Source: JAPWJZ01 sp964575605
Lineage (GTDB): Bacteria; Pseudomonadota; Alphaproteobacteria; Micavibrionales; UBA2020
NCBI GenBank assembly: GCA_964575605.1
Contig: CAZNRN010000004.1
Coordinates: 122,726-186,725, forward strand
Reading direction: 5' to 3'
DNA length: 64,000 nucleotides
The translations under genes were made by a program, and so were the position numbers. The notes under the pieces were generated by a model that saw nothing but the letters and a program-made list of their open reading frames with translations, was not told where the DNA came from and did no database searches. Shown one piece after another: positions 24,361 through 32,531 of the stretch; the stretch's first letter is position 1, and the number at the start of each line of letters is the position of its first letter.

Positions 24361-25229
24361 TTCTTCACCGCAGGCGCGCCTATTTTCAGGCTTACCACTT
24401 CAGGCGGCGCACCAAGGCGTAAAGGCAATACGCTTTCACCCACGCCGCTTGTAACAATCAGCTGTTTGCCGTTTTCGTTGAAGTGACCGTACATATACTT
24501 CCCCGGCGCCCGCACAACGGGGTCGCGGATAAGCGGCACAAGGAAGGGCAGGAACTGTCCACCATGCGTATGCCCCGCAATCGCGATGACGGGACGCGCA
24601 CCCATGTCGACGAAGGGGCCTGGGTCGTGCATGAAAGCAATAACAGGCGATTTGGCATCGATACCCGCCAGCGCCTTGTCCCAGTCGGGTTTCTGCGAGG
24701 TATCGTCCTCCAGTCCCGTCACATAAAACGTGCGGCCGCCATAGGCGATTTTTGCGGATTCATTCGCCAGCACAGTAATGCCTACGTCGCGCAACGCCTT
24801 CGCCATGCCGTCCGGGTCGTTGTAAACATCATGATTGCCAATCACGGCATAGACGCCGCCGGGGGCTTTCAGGTTTTTAAGCACCGCCGCGATATCGCGC
24901 GGCTCGACATATTTGCCGCCGGGCACGACGCCTTCGCCCTTCATCGTGGTGAAATCGCCGGGCAGCAGGATGACATCGGGCTTCAGCGCATTTATACGCT
25001 CGACAATTCGCCCCAGCCGTTCTATCGACACATTTGGTGAACCCACATGCAAATCGCTGACCGCCACCACATGCAGCTGCGGCATGTCCTGCGGCCATTT
25101 CTGCGTGTCGACCTGATAGGTCGTGGTTTTCAACATTGACGGTTCTATTTTGTAACTATAAATGCCAAGCGCCGCCGCGCTGAAAGCGGCTGTGAGCGTC
25201 AGGCGTTTTAACAGCTTCCGGAATTTCAC
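24357..25229 (-). CDS. Membrane-anchored metallophosphoesterase (YaeI-like)
   Basis: About 290 residues. An N-terminal signal anchor (LTLTAAFSAAALGIYSY) precedes a calcineurin-type domain with all metal blocks: SDLHVG, LPGDFT, GNHDVY, FMHDPG and GHTHGGQ. Relatives hydrolyse UDP-diacylglucosamine or phosphodiesters at the membrane; the substrate here is unknown. GTG 25229 is preferred; a TTG at 25244 in frame is an alternative, as neither has a good ribosome site. Coupled to the membrane protein gene downstream. Confidence 0.87.
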   Translation of the reverse strand: MKFRKLLKRLTLTAAFSAAALGIYSYKIEPSMLKTTTYQVDTQKWPQDMPQLHVVAVSDLHVGSPNVSIERLGRIVERINALKPDVILLPGDFTTMKGEGVVPGGKYVEPRDIAAVLKNLKAPGGVYAVIGNHDVYNDPDGMAKALRDVGITVLANESAKIAYGGRTFYVTGLEDDTSQKPDWDKALAGIDAKSPVIAFMHDPGPFVDMGARPVIAIAGHTHGGQFLPFLVPLIRDPVVRAPGKYMYGHFNENGKQLIVTSGVGESVLPLRLGAPPEVVSLKIGAPAVKK

Positions 25230-25344
25230 CGTGCTACCCGTCAAAATCTGTTCAGTGGATGAGGGAATATAACGCCGGTGTAGGCGCTGGTCAATTAACA
25301 GAAAAATAGAAATGGACAGGAAAAGTATAAAATTATGGGAATGA

Positions 25345-26028
25345 TTATTCGCGTTTCAGGACGATGAAATAGCCGTTCAACCGTGTGCGGAAGCCCAGCC
25401 GCTCGTAAAGCGCAATGGCGCGGTCGTTATCGGCGCGGGAATGGAGCAGCGCCGTTTCACCGCGCGCCTCGATGCCGCGGATAACGCGGCTCATCAACGT
25501 GCCCGCATAGCCTTTGCCAAGGTGATCGGGATGCGTACATACGGCGCTCACCTCGGTATAGCCCGGCACTTTCAACCGATCGCCGGACAGCGCGACAAGT
25601 TTGCCGCCCTCGCGCAGGCCGAAATAATCACCCATTTCATGCGTGCGCGAACTGAAAGGCCCGGGCTTGGCAATCTGCACCAGCTCGATCATCTCGGCAG
25701 ACTGCCCGGCGCCCAACGTTTCGATGGCGGAGGAGGGCGGCATCAATCCAGTCTCGCCCTTAACCTCGCGCACCATCTGGATCAGCGGCCCGCCTGCCAC
25801 GGCTTCCCAGCCCTGGCGCGGCTTGTAATCCTCCCGCGTGAACAAGGCCGTCACGCCACCATGCGGAATAATTTTCGCCAGCCCCGAATAATCGTCGTTA
25901 TCCGCTTCAGGGAACGCCGAAAACGGCGCAACCTTCGGCAGGAATTTCTTCACCTGCGCGTCGCCCTGCGCAAACTGCGCATGGCGGGTGTTGAGCGCGT
26001 GCCAGATGATGTTGTCGAGGGGGTTCAT
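25345..26028 (-). CDS. GNAT-family N-acetyltransferase
   Basis: 227 residues. The C-terminal ~100 residues carry the acetyl-CoA fold: VSAVCTHPDHLGKGYAGTLM (motif A, with the Q/R-x-x-G-x-G/A loop) and NDRAIALYERLGFRTR. The N-terminal half is a degenerate GNAT-like domain (FxxR family), with the ETLGAGQSAEMIELVQIAKPGPF segment. Acceptor unknown. GGAG precedes the ATG by about nine bases. Monocistronic. Confidence 0.88.
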   Translation of the reverse strand: MNPLDNIIWHALNTRHAQFAQGDAQVKKFLPKVAPFSAFPEADNDDYSGLAKIIPHGGVTALFTREDYKPRQGWEAVAGGPLIQMVREVKGETGLMPPSSAIETLGAGQSAEMIELVQIAKPGPFSSRTHEMGDYFGLREGGKLVALSGDRLKVPGYTEVSAVCTHPDHLGKGYAGTLMSRVIRGIEARGETALLHSRADNDRAIALYERLGFRTRLNGYFIVLKRE

Positions 26029-26085
26029 GAAAAGCGCTCCGTCAGTGCGGAGAATATATAGCTTTCCCAGCGCGAAGGGAAAGCC

Positions 26086-26511
26086 CTACCAGAAATCCTT
26101 CTTGATCCTGTCCTTGCGGCCTTGGCTGAGATATTGGTCGCGGACTTCTTTTGCCTGCGCTTCTGTCAGATGACCGGTGCCGTAGCGCCAGGCTTCATGT
26201 GTTTCGCCGTCAAGGAATTGGATGATGTAGGCGCCGTCATGCATACGCACCGTCTTGTCTTCTGCGATAATCTTGCCGACAGTGCCCGCCGTCAGGATGC
26301 CGGAGGGCAGGGCATAGGACACGAAATCGCCCACCTTCGGACGTTTCTGGCCGTAGTTGTTGAAATCGTCATGAAAACGAATGCCTGCTTGCAGCTTCAA
26401 CGGAAATTGCAGCTTGCCATTCTTCGCAACACCAAGGCCGGTGGGGGACATGGCATTGAATTTTTTGCGGAGCTGTTTGGGCACGCTGCCGGTCAGGTCT
26501 TTTTTCATCAC
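26086..26511 (-). CDS. Uncharacterised small protein
   Basis: 141 residues, no signal peptide, basic. A beta-rich centre (VGDFVSYALPSGILTAGTVG, then YIIQFLDGETHEAWRYG) suggests an SH3-like barrel, and a helical, Lys/Arg-rich end follows. Family not recognised. The ATG is doubled (26511 and 26508), with AGAG upstream. It lies alone between a GNAT gene and prpD, divergent from the latter. Confidence 0.65.
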   Translation of the reverse strand: MMKKDLTGSVPKQLRKKFNAMSPTGLGVAKNGKLQFPLKLQAGIRFHDDFNNYGQKRPKVGDFVSYALPSGILTAGTVGKIIAEDKTVRMHDGAYIIQFLDGETHEAWRYGTGHLTEAQAKEVRDQYLSQGRKDRIKKDFW

Positions 26512-26653
26512 AATATCTCTTAATCCGTAACACAGGAATTTACCGAGTTATGTATATATCTGTCGTGATGGCCATGCAACCAATTTGTGCGGTGCGAAAG
26601 GAAAACCTAAATCTTTCAGTGCATTAAAACCTAGTGGCGCAAGCGTTTCGGAA

Positions 26654-26662
26654 TGCTATAAA
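26654..26662 (+). promoter_or_regulatory. Extended -10 element before prpD
   Basis: TGC followed by TATAAA at 26657-26662, 33 bases before the prpD start. No convincing -35 box, so an activator may be needed. No PrpR-type regulator is encoded in the window. Confidence 0.4.
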
Positions 26663-26694
26663 TACCCAACCACTTTTTAAACAGGAGATTATCC

Positions 26695-28239
26695 ATGGGG
26701 CAGCCGAAAGTGAAATCGCAAGAAGAAACCGGTCTGGTGCATCATCAGGTCAAAGTGCATCCCGAAAAAGACTTGCTGAAAAAGCAGGACCAGCTGGCGT
26801 GGAAAATGGCTGAAGTGGCGACTGACCCTGTGGCGGTCGACGCCGAAGTGACCGAAATGGTCATCAACCGCATCATCGACAACGCTTCAGTCGCGCTGGC
26901 TGCCGTGAACCGCGGCCCTGTTACGACGGCGCGCGCTCAGGCGCTCGACCACAGCCGCGGCAGCAAGCGCGGCGCGACGGTTTTTGGCGTTTCGTCGAAA
27001 CAGCAGTTCAGCGCGGAGTGGGCGACCTGGGCAAACGGCACCGCGGTGCGCGAACTGGATTTCCATGACACCTTCCTTGCGGCCGATTATTCGCACCCCG
27101 CCGACAATATCCCCGCTATTCTGGCGGTGGCGCAGCAGACAGCGAAAGACGGCCATGCGCTGATGAGAGGCCTCGCGACGGGTTACGAGCTGCACGTTAA
27201 CCTCGTGAAGGGCATCTGCCTGCACAAGCATAAAATCGACCATATCGCCCACCTCGCCCCCGCAGCCGCTGCGGGCATCGCGACGCTGATGGGCCTCGAT
27301 ACCGACACGACCTATCAGGCGATCCAGCAAGCGCTGCATGTGTCCTGCACCACGCGCCAGTCGCGCAAGGGCCAGATTTCCAGCTGGAAAGCCTTCGCGC
27401 CTGCGCATGCCGGCAAGCTGGCCGTCGAAGCCGTCGACCGCACGATGCGCGGCGAAGGGGCACCCTCGCCGATTTACGAAGGCGAAGATTCGGTGATTGC
27501 GTGGATGCTGGACGGCAAGGACGCGAAATACACCGTGCCGCTGCCGGGCAAGGGCCAGCCGAAGCGTGCAATTCTCGAGACCTATACCAAGGAACACTCG
27601 GCCGAGTACCAGTCGCAGGCGCTGATCGATCTCGCCGCGCGCATGGGAAAGAAGGTGACGGATTGGAGCAAGGTGAAAGATGTGCTTATCCATACCTCGC
27701 ACCATACCCATTACGTCATCGGCACCGGCGCGAACGACCCGCAGAAAATGGACCCGACGGCGAGCCGCGAGACGCTCGACCATTCCATTATGTACATCTT
27801 TGCGGTCGCTCTGCAGGACGGTACGTGGCACCACGTCAAGTCCTACCTGCCCGAGCGCGCGCAGCGCAAGGACACGGTCGAGCTTTGGCAGAAAATCCGT
27901 ACCGTCGAAGACAAGAGCTGGACTGAGCGTTACCATTCCCCCGATCCGAACGTGAAAGCCTTCGGCGGCAAGGTGGAAATCACCATGGCCGACGGCACGA
28001 AAATTGTGGATGAGCTGGGCGTCGCCAATGCGCACCCGTTTGGCGCGAAACCCTTCACGCGTCCGGATTATATCCGCAAGTTCATGACGCTGACAGAAGG
28101 CATCGTGGATGCGAAAGAGCAAAAACGCTTCCTCGACGTCGTACAGCGCCTGCCGAACCTCACGGCGGACGAGCTGTTCGGGCTGAACGTGGAAATCCCC
28201 GAGAAAAACCTCGCGGTGGGTAAGAAGGGCCTCTTCTAA
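26695..28239 (+). CDS. prpD: 2-methylcitrate dehydratase (MmgE/PrpD family)
   Basis: 514 residues. The MmgE/PrpD fold is recognisable by AVNRGPVTTARAQAL, the NGTAVRELDFHDTFLAADYSHPADN block (about 113-137) and KGQISSWKAFAPAHAGKLAV. It dehydrates 2-methylcitrate in the propionyl-CoA catabolic methylcitrate cycle, in the cytoplasm. The cluster also holds prpB and prpC, which supports this role over other MmgE proteins. AGGAGATTATCC precedes the ATG. It overlaps the convergent small basic gene by four bases. Confidence 0.93.
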   Translation: MGQPKVKSQEETGLVHHQVKVHPEKDLLKKQDQLAWKMAEVATDPVAVDAEVTEMVINRIIDNASVALAAVNRGPVTTARAQALDHSRGSKRGATVFGVSSKQQFSAEWATWANGTAVRELDFHDTFLAADYSHPADNIPAILAVAQQTAKDGHALMRGLATGYELHVNLVKGICLHKHKIDHIAHLAPAAAAGIATLMGLDTDTTYQAIQQALHVSCTTRQSRKGQISSWKAFAPAHAGKLAVEAVDRTMRGEGAPSPIYEGEDSVIAWMLDGKDAKYTVPLPGKGQPKRAILETYTKEHSAEYQSQALIDLAARMGKKVTDWSKVKDVLIHTSHHTHYVIGTGANDPQKMDPTASRETLDHSIMYIFAVALQDGTWHHVKSYLPERAQRKDTVELWQKIRTVEDKSWTERYHSPDPNVKAFGGKVEITMADGTKIVDELGVANAHPFGAKPFTRPDYIRKFMTLTEGIVDAKEQKRFLDVVQRLPNLTADELFGLNVEIPEKNLAVGKKGLF

Positions 28240-28439
28240 CGGTTCACAGGCGGCATGCCGAAGATATTGACGAGCATGCGGCTGAAGGACCAGCCTGTCT
28301 GCTGACGCGATGCGCGGCGGCGGGCCGGTGTTGCGCTACGTGCTTTGCGCTTATGCGTTGCGGCCGTCCGTTTGGAAGCCGTGACCTTGCGAGATTTGCG
28401 TGCTGCAGCTTTCTTTGCCGTCGCCTTTTTGCTGGCCAT
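28236..28439 (-). CDS. Small Lys/Ala/Arg-rich histone-like protein
   Basis: 67 residues. The first 50 are almost only Lys, Ala, Arg, Ser and Thr (AKKAAARKSRK and similar), resembling histone H1-type bacterial proteins that coat DNA. A short hydrophobic end, WSFSRMLVNIFGMPPVNR, follows. GGGAT lies upstream of the ATG. It lies on the opposite strand inside the prp cluster, between prpD and prpB. Coding status rests on composition and a reasonable ribosome site, so it is moderately sure. Confidence 0.6.
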   Translation of the reverse strand: MASKKATAKKAAARKSRKVTASKRTAATHKRKARSATPARRRASRQQTGWSFSRMLVNIFGMPPVNR

Positions 28440-28576
28440 GTTTATCCCTGATCCTGTTGTTGCGATGCTCCCAGTATATGCGGGGATGGTTTAGATTATG
28501 TTAACGCCAAAAATTCTTTTGGTTTTGAGCGTTTGGCTGTAGTTTTAGCCAGCTTTTTCACAGCCACAGGTGCCCT

Positions 28577-29476
28577 ATGCTCTTTGCCAAAAAACACGCC
28601 TCCGAAAAACGCGCCGCCTTTGCCGCCGCGCTGAAAAGCGGCAAGCTGCTGCGCTTCCCGGGCGCGATGAACCCGTTGACGGCGATGGCGATCGAGAAAA
28701 AAGGCTTCGATGGCGTTTATATCTCCGGCGCCGTCCTGTCGGCTGATTTGGGTCTGCCGGATATCGGCCTTACGACGCTCAGCGAAGTGGCCGGGCGCGG
28801 CCACCAGATTGCGCGCGTGACCGAACTGCCCGCCATCATCGATATCGATACCGGTTTCGGCGAGCCGATGTCGGCTGCGCGTACGGTGCAAGTGATGGAA
28901 GAGCAGGGGATTGCGGGCTGTCACCTCGAAGACCAGGAAAACCCCAAGCGTTGCGGCCACCTCGACAATAAATCGGTGCTGCCCGCCGCCGATGTGGTGA
29001 AAAAAATCGCGGCGGCCGCGAAGGCCAAGCGCGACCAGAACTTCATCCTTATCGCCCGCACCGATGCGCGCGCGTCCGAAGGCCTCGACAAAGCCATCGA
29101 CCGCGCCAAGGCCTATGTCGATGCCGGTGCCGACATGATCTTCCCCGAAGCCATGCAGGACGAAAAAGAATTCGAGGCGATGCGCAAGGCGCTGAAAGTG
29201 CCGCTGCTGGCCAATATGACCGAATTCGGCAAGTCGCGCCTGTTGAATGCGTCAGAGCTCGAGGCGCTTGGATATAACCTTGTTATTTATCCCGTCACCA
29301 CGCTGCGCCTCGCCATGGGGGCCATAGACCGCGGTTTGGATGTAATTAAGAAAGAAGGCACGCAAGAGCCCCTGCTCGACCAGATGCAGCACCGTAAGGA
29401 TCTTTACGCCCTGCTGCGCTACGAGGACTATAATTCTTTCGACCAGAATATCTTCAATTTCAAGTTGAAGTCTTAA
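28577..29476 (+). CDS. prpB: 2-methylisocitrate lyase
   Basis: 299 residues of the isocitrate lyase/PEP mutase fold. It splits 2-methylisocitrate into pyruvate and succinate. Visible motifs: the SGAVLSADLGLPD substrate loop, the Mg-binding IDIDTGFGEP, the catalytic-cysteine loop QENPKRCGH (about 116-124), and ARTDARASEGLDKAI. Length matches PrpB. It lies between prpD and prpC, separated from each by small unrelated genes. Confidence 0.95.
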   Translation: MLFAKKHASEKRAAFAAALKSGKLLRFPGAMNPLTAMAIEKKGFDGVYISGAVLSADLGLPDIGLTTLSEVAGRGHQIARVTELPAIIDIDTGFGEPMSAARTVQVMEEQGIAGCHLEDQENPKRCGHLDNKSVLPAADVVKKIAAAAKAKRDQNFILIARTDARASEGLDKAIDRAKAYVDAGADMIFPEAMQDEKEFEAMRKALKVPLLANMTEFGKSRLLNASELEALGYNLVIYPVTTLRLAMGAIDRGLDVIKKEGTQEPLLDQMQHRKDLYALLRYEDYNSFDQNIFNFKLKS

Positions 29477-29533
29477 AGCGTCCACACGTTGAATATGTAG
29501 ATTATTGCCAACTATTTCAGATACATAAAGTAT

Positions 29534-29561
29534 TTGACATAATCTATTTTTGTATGATATT
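29534..29561 (+). promoter_or_regulatory. Promoter of the 29617 gene
   Basis: TTGACA at 29534-29539 and GATATT at 29556-29561, 16 bases apart. It begins TTGACATAAT, the element shared with the ankyrin and paralogue promoters. Confidence 0.5.
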
Positions 29562-29579
29562 CTCTTGGGTAAGAAAAAC

Positions 29580-29595
29580 AGCCGGTTAACCGGCT
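29580..29595 (+). promoter_or_regulatory. Perfect 16-bp palindrome in the 5' leader
   Basis: AGCCGGTTAACCGGCT lies between the promoter and the TTG start of the 29617 gene. It may be an operator or a small leader hairpin. Confidence 0.45.
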
Positions 29596-29616
29596 ATGCA
29601 ATAGGGGTTGTATAAC

Positions 29617-29964
29617 TTGGGTTTGAATTCGCTTTCCATTGAAACACGGGGGTTCCTGCGCGAACTCTTCGATGGCGTATCCCGTCCCGTACGTTTTGGC
29701 GATTTCGACGAGAATGATTCAGCATATGCGAAGAAACTGAGCTTCCAGTTCGGCAACGTTGTCGGTGGCCTTATTAAAGGCGAGGGTGTCGACGAAATCA
29801 ACGCCCGCATCACGATTATCAAAGAAACCGCAGACAGCCTCGCGACCGTTCCTGGCCTGAAAAACGCGCTTGAGCAGATGAAGGCGATCGAAGCCGACAT
29901 CTACAACAAGGCGTCGCCGCAGGTAAAAGCCGAACTCGGCAGCTATTCCGCCAAATTCCTCTAA
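29617..29964 (+). CDS. Uncharacterised small helical protein, TTG start
   Basis: About 115 residues, mostly helical and cytosolic, with a body such as INARITIIKETADSLATV and LEQMKAIEADIYNKA. No family recognised. No ATG or GTG is available near the 5' end of the frame. AGGGG at 29603-29607 sits nine bases before TTG 29617, which I take as the start; TTG 29608 and 29623 are alternatives. It has its own TTGACATAAT-type promoter and a palindrome in the leader. It lies between prpB and prpC. Confidence 0.65.
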   Translation: MGLNSLSIETRGFLRELFDGVSRPVRFGDFDENDSAYAKKLSFQFGNVVGGLIKGEGVDEINARITIIKETADSLATVPGLKNALEQMKAIEADIYNKASPQVKAELGSYSAKFL

Positions 29965-29999
29965 TCGATAGATTTATTAAATGAAAAGCAGGGCAGAGC

Positions 30000-30149
30000 T
30001 TAAACGCTAACGTCCAGATTTTGCCCGCGCGTCGCGTCGGTGAGCACCTGCAGGATGGCCTGCTGCGCCTCCGCATTCTGTTTCAGCATCTGCACGGCCA
30101 TAGCCTGCTGAGTAGACAAGGCCTGCATTGCAACGGCAGCAACTTCCAT
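30000..30149 (-). CDS. YjfB-like putative motility protein
   Basis: 49 residues starting MEVAAVAMQALSTQQAM. The repeated Ala/Gln/Met helix (MAVQMLKQNAEAQQAILQVL) fits the small YjfB family, tagged as putative motility proteins and often found near flagellar genes. No flagellar gene is seen here. GGGAGGGG four bases upstream of the ATG strongly supports this start over an upstream one at 30188. Divergent from prpC. Confidence 0.72.
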   Translation of the reverse strand: MEVAAVAMQALSTQQAMAVQMLKQNAEAQQAILQVLTDATRGQNLDVSV

Positions 30150-30308
30150 GGAACCCCTCCCACGTGGATATTCCCATTGTACCGGCAATGTATGAACATT
30201 TTATTACTGCATCAAGCTGCTGATATTTAACGGATTAATAGCCCTTGAATTGCTTCCGCCAAGGGTCTAAATCCTTATAAAACAACGTCATACACAAAGG
30301 GTCATCCC

Positions 30309-31457
30309 ATGCCGAACACTCCCGGTGACATCCAGATCGCCAAAGGCCTTGCCGGCGTCTATTCCGACACGTCCAAAATCTCCAAGGTCTTCGATGAAAC
30401 GAATACGCTGACTTATTTCGGCTATCCGGTGCAGGAACTGGCCGAACACTGCAAGTTCGAGGAAGTGGGCTACCTCCTGTGGCACGGCGAGCTGCCGACG
30501 GCAGACCAGCTTAAAAAATACGAACAGCAGGAAAGGGCGGACCGCCAGATCTCCGACAAGCTGATGACGGTTATCCGCCAGTTCCGCAAGGACGCGCACC
30601 CCATGGATACGCTGCGCACGGCCGTCAGCTACCTGGGCGTCGAAGACCCCGAGGCGAACGATATTTCGCGCGCCGCGAACCTGCGCAAGGCTATCCGCAT
30701 GCAGGCGAAAATCCCGACCATTATCGCCGCAGACTACCGCATCCGCAATGGCAAGGAGCCGATTGCGCCGCGCGCCGACCTGACGATCGCCGAAAACTTC
30801 TTCCACATGTATTTCGGCGAAGTACCCGACCCGAAAGTCGTGAAGTGCTTCGACGCCTCGCTGACCTTCTATGCGGAACACGGCTTCAACGCCTCGACCT
30901 TCACGGCGCGTACCATCGTGTCGTCGCTGTCGGAAATCTATGCGGCAGTCACGGGCGCCATCGGCTCGCTGAAAGGTCCGCTGCACGGCGGCGCGAACGA
31001 AGCGGTCATGCACATGTTGCTTGATATCGGCGAAGTCTCTAAGGCGCAGGCATGGATTGACGATGCCCTCGCCAACAAGAAACTGGTGATGGGCTTCGGC
31101 CACCGCGTTTACCGCAATGGCGACAGCCGCGTGCCCTATATGACGCATTACTTCCATGAAATGGCGAAAATCAAAAACGGCCAGAAATGGGTCGACATCG
31201 AAAACATCCTCGCCAAGACCTTTATCGAGCAAAAGGGCATCCACCCCAACCTCGATTATCCCGTCGGCCCGGCATACTACCTGATGGGCTTTGACATTCC
31301 TGTGTTCACGCCCATTTTCGTCATCAGCCGCATCACGGGCTGGACGGCGCATATCATGGAACAGTTGGCGGATAACAAACTGATGCGCCCGCTTTCGGTC
31401 TATAATGGCGTGCCGCAACGCCCTGTGCAGCCGATCGGCGCGCGGAAGGCCGCGTAA
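30309..31457 (+). CDS. prpC: 2-methylcitrate synthase (citrate synthase family)
   Basis: 382 residues. It condenses propionyl-CoA (or acetyl-CoA) with oxaloacetate. Citrate synthase blocks are clear: YCFYG-region equivalent LTYFGYPVQELAE, the first active-site block LKGPLHGGANEAVM with catalytic His, and MGFGHRVYRNGDSR. The length (about 380, without the long N-terminus of housekeeping GltA) and the company of prpD and prpB favour methylcitrate synthase. A hairpin follows the stop. Confidence 0.93.
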   Translation: MPNTPGDIQIAKGLAGVYSDTSKISKVFDETNTLTYFGYPVQELAEHCKFEEVGYLLWHGELPTADQLKKYEQQERADRQISDKLMTVIRQFRKDAHPMDTLRTAVSYLGVEDPEANDISRAANLRKAIRMQAKIPTIIAADYRIRNGKEPIAPRADLTIAENFFHMYFGEVPDPKVVKCFDASLTFYAEHGFNASTFTARTIVSSLSEIYAAVTGAIGSLKGPLHGGANEAVMHMLLDIGEVSKAQAWIDDALANKKLVMGFGHRVYRNGDSRVPYMTHYFHEMAKIKNGQKWVDIENILAKTFIEQKGIHPNLDYPVGPAYYLMGFDIPVFTPIFVISRITGWTAHIMEQLADNKLMRPLSVYNGVPQRPVQPIGARKAA

Positions 31458-31499
31458 TTTTGGCAGGGAAGGGGTTGCCAAAGCCTCTTCCCGCCAAAT
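31458..31499 (+). terminator. Long bulged hairpin after prpC
   Basis: Bases right after the prpC stop form a stem of about 14-15 pairs with one bulged A and one G-T pair (TTTGGC-A-GGGAAGGGG with CCTCTTCCCGCCAAA). No T-run follows, so termination efficiency is uncertain; it may also protect the mRNA end. Confidence 0.5.
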
Positions 31500-31508
31500 A
31501 TTAAAACG

Positions 31509-32054
31509 GTGCCAAAGAAACCCGTCACATCAAAACGTCACACGGCTGTCAGCTTTCCGCCAATCACCACGAAAAAGGCGCGGGCGCTGATCCTTGGTTC
31601 TTCGCCCGGCATCACGTCGCTGGCGGCGCAGCAATACTATGCGCATCCGCAGAACGCCTTCTGGCACATCATGGCGGAAATTTTCGGGATGGAAGCCGAA
31701 ACATACGAACAACGGGTGAGAATCATCGAGCGCAATAACCTCGCGCTTTGGGACGTGCTGGCCGAATGCGAACGTCACGGCAGCCTCGATAGCAGCATCG
31801 CGGATGAAACGATTACCGTAAACGACTTTGCAGCCTATTTCGAAGCGCACCCGCGTATTACAAATGTTTTCTTCAACGGCACCTGGGCCGAGAAAGAATT
31901 CAGGCGCCGAGTCCTGCCCGATTTGCCGGAGAAAATAAGGGGAAGGCTTACCTTGGGGCTCCTTCCCTCGACCAGCCCTGCGCGCGCAAATATGTCCAAA
32001 GCTTTGAAATTGCAGGTGTGGCGTAAAGCTTTGGAAGCTTTAACAGGTCGTTAA
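31509..32054 (+). CDS. DNA-deoxyinosine glycosylase (uracil-DNA glycosylase superfamily)
   Basis: 181 residues, GTG start. The superfamily motif 1 is ALILGSSPGITSLAAQQYYAHPQNAFW (family 6, MUG-like/HDG), and the second motif is LPSTSPARAN (about 158-167), where uracil-DNA glycosylases have a histidine loop. Family members remove hypoxanthine, and sometimes uracil, from DNA after deamination. Cytoplasmic base-excision repair. It starts 52 bases after prpC and is not functionally linked to it. Confidence 0.88.
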   Translation: MPKKPVTSKRHTAVSFPPITTKKARALILGSSPGITSLAAQQYYAHPQNAFWHIMAEIFGMEAETYEQRVRIIERNNLALWDVLAECERHGSLDSSIADETITVNDFAAYFEAHPRITNVFFNGTWAEKEFRRRVLPDLPEKIRGRLTLGLLPSTSPARANMSKALKLQVWRKALEALTGR

Positions 32055-32103
32055 CTATTCTTCTGTATAATCAGATTGTCGATTACTAAGAAAAGGTTAA
32101 CGC

Positions 32104-32520
32104 ATGGCCGATACTGCAGAAAAGAAAGACGTCCTCAAAGGACAGTTAAAAGAGCAGTTCAATGCCGTCGCCCCGAAGATTGTCGCGGTTGTCGACCTTC
32201 TCCAGGCCTTTGACGAGATTTCGAGCAAACACCTGGGCGGGCTCGAGCGCATGGCGGTGTCCGGTAAGGTCAACGACATGGTGAAAAAAGACGTGCGCGG
32301 GCAGGGTGTCTTCACCGAAACCGGCGCCGATGGCAAGACCGTCACCTACGTGAATTCATCCTTCATCAAAGAAGCTTTGGTCAAGGCTGTCGACGCGGGG
32401 GCAGCCGACGGGCATGAAGATACGATGCGCCGCGTCGGCGTCGCTGCCGCCGAGGCTGTCCAGCGGGCGCCAGACCAAACGGACAAGGCCAAGGCTGGGA
32501 CTATCAAGCCCAAGCTTTAA
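32104..32520 (+). CDS. Tandem paralogue 1, uncharacterised
   Basis: 138 residues, soluble and charged. It is homologous along its length to the next gene: both begin with L/VKGxLxxxFN-x-V and share a 20-30 residue helical block, a (G)VFTE/IYTA ... TYV block, and an end of the form GTIKPK/GQIKPK. No known family seen. TATAAT at 32066-32071 may be the -10 box. The two genes are 11 bases apart and should be co-transcribed. Confidence 0.75.
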   Translation: MADTAEKKDVLKGQLKEQFNAVAPKIVAVVDLLQAFDEISSKHLGGLERMAVSGKVNDMVKKDVRGQGVFTETGADGKTVTYVNSSFIKEALVKAVDAGAADGHEDTMRRVGVAAAEAVQRAPDQTDKAKAGTIKPKL

Positions 32521-32531
32521 ACGGATTTCCC

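Noticed and set aside
26887..28122. A 411-codon open frame antisense to prpD, with similar long antisense frames over prpC (30288-31481), pyrG (57649-58419), the YejA gene (38457-39347), ychF (21118-21924) and ilvE (33084-33998).
   Set aside because: The opposite strand encodes recognised conserved proteins. Long antisense frames are expected in GC-rich codon use, and the translations show no family features or ribosome sites.
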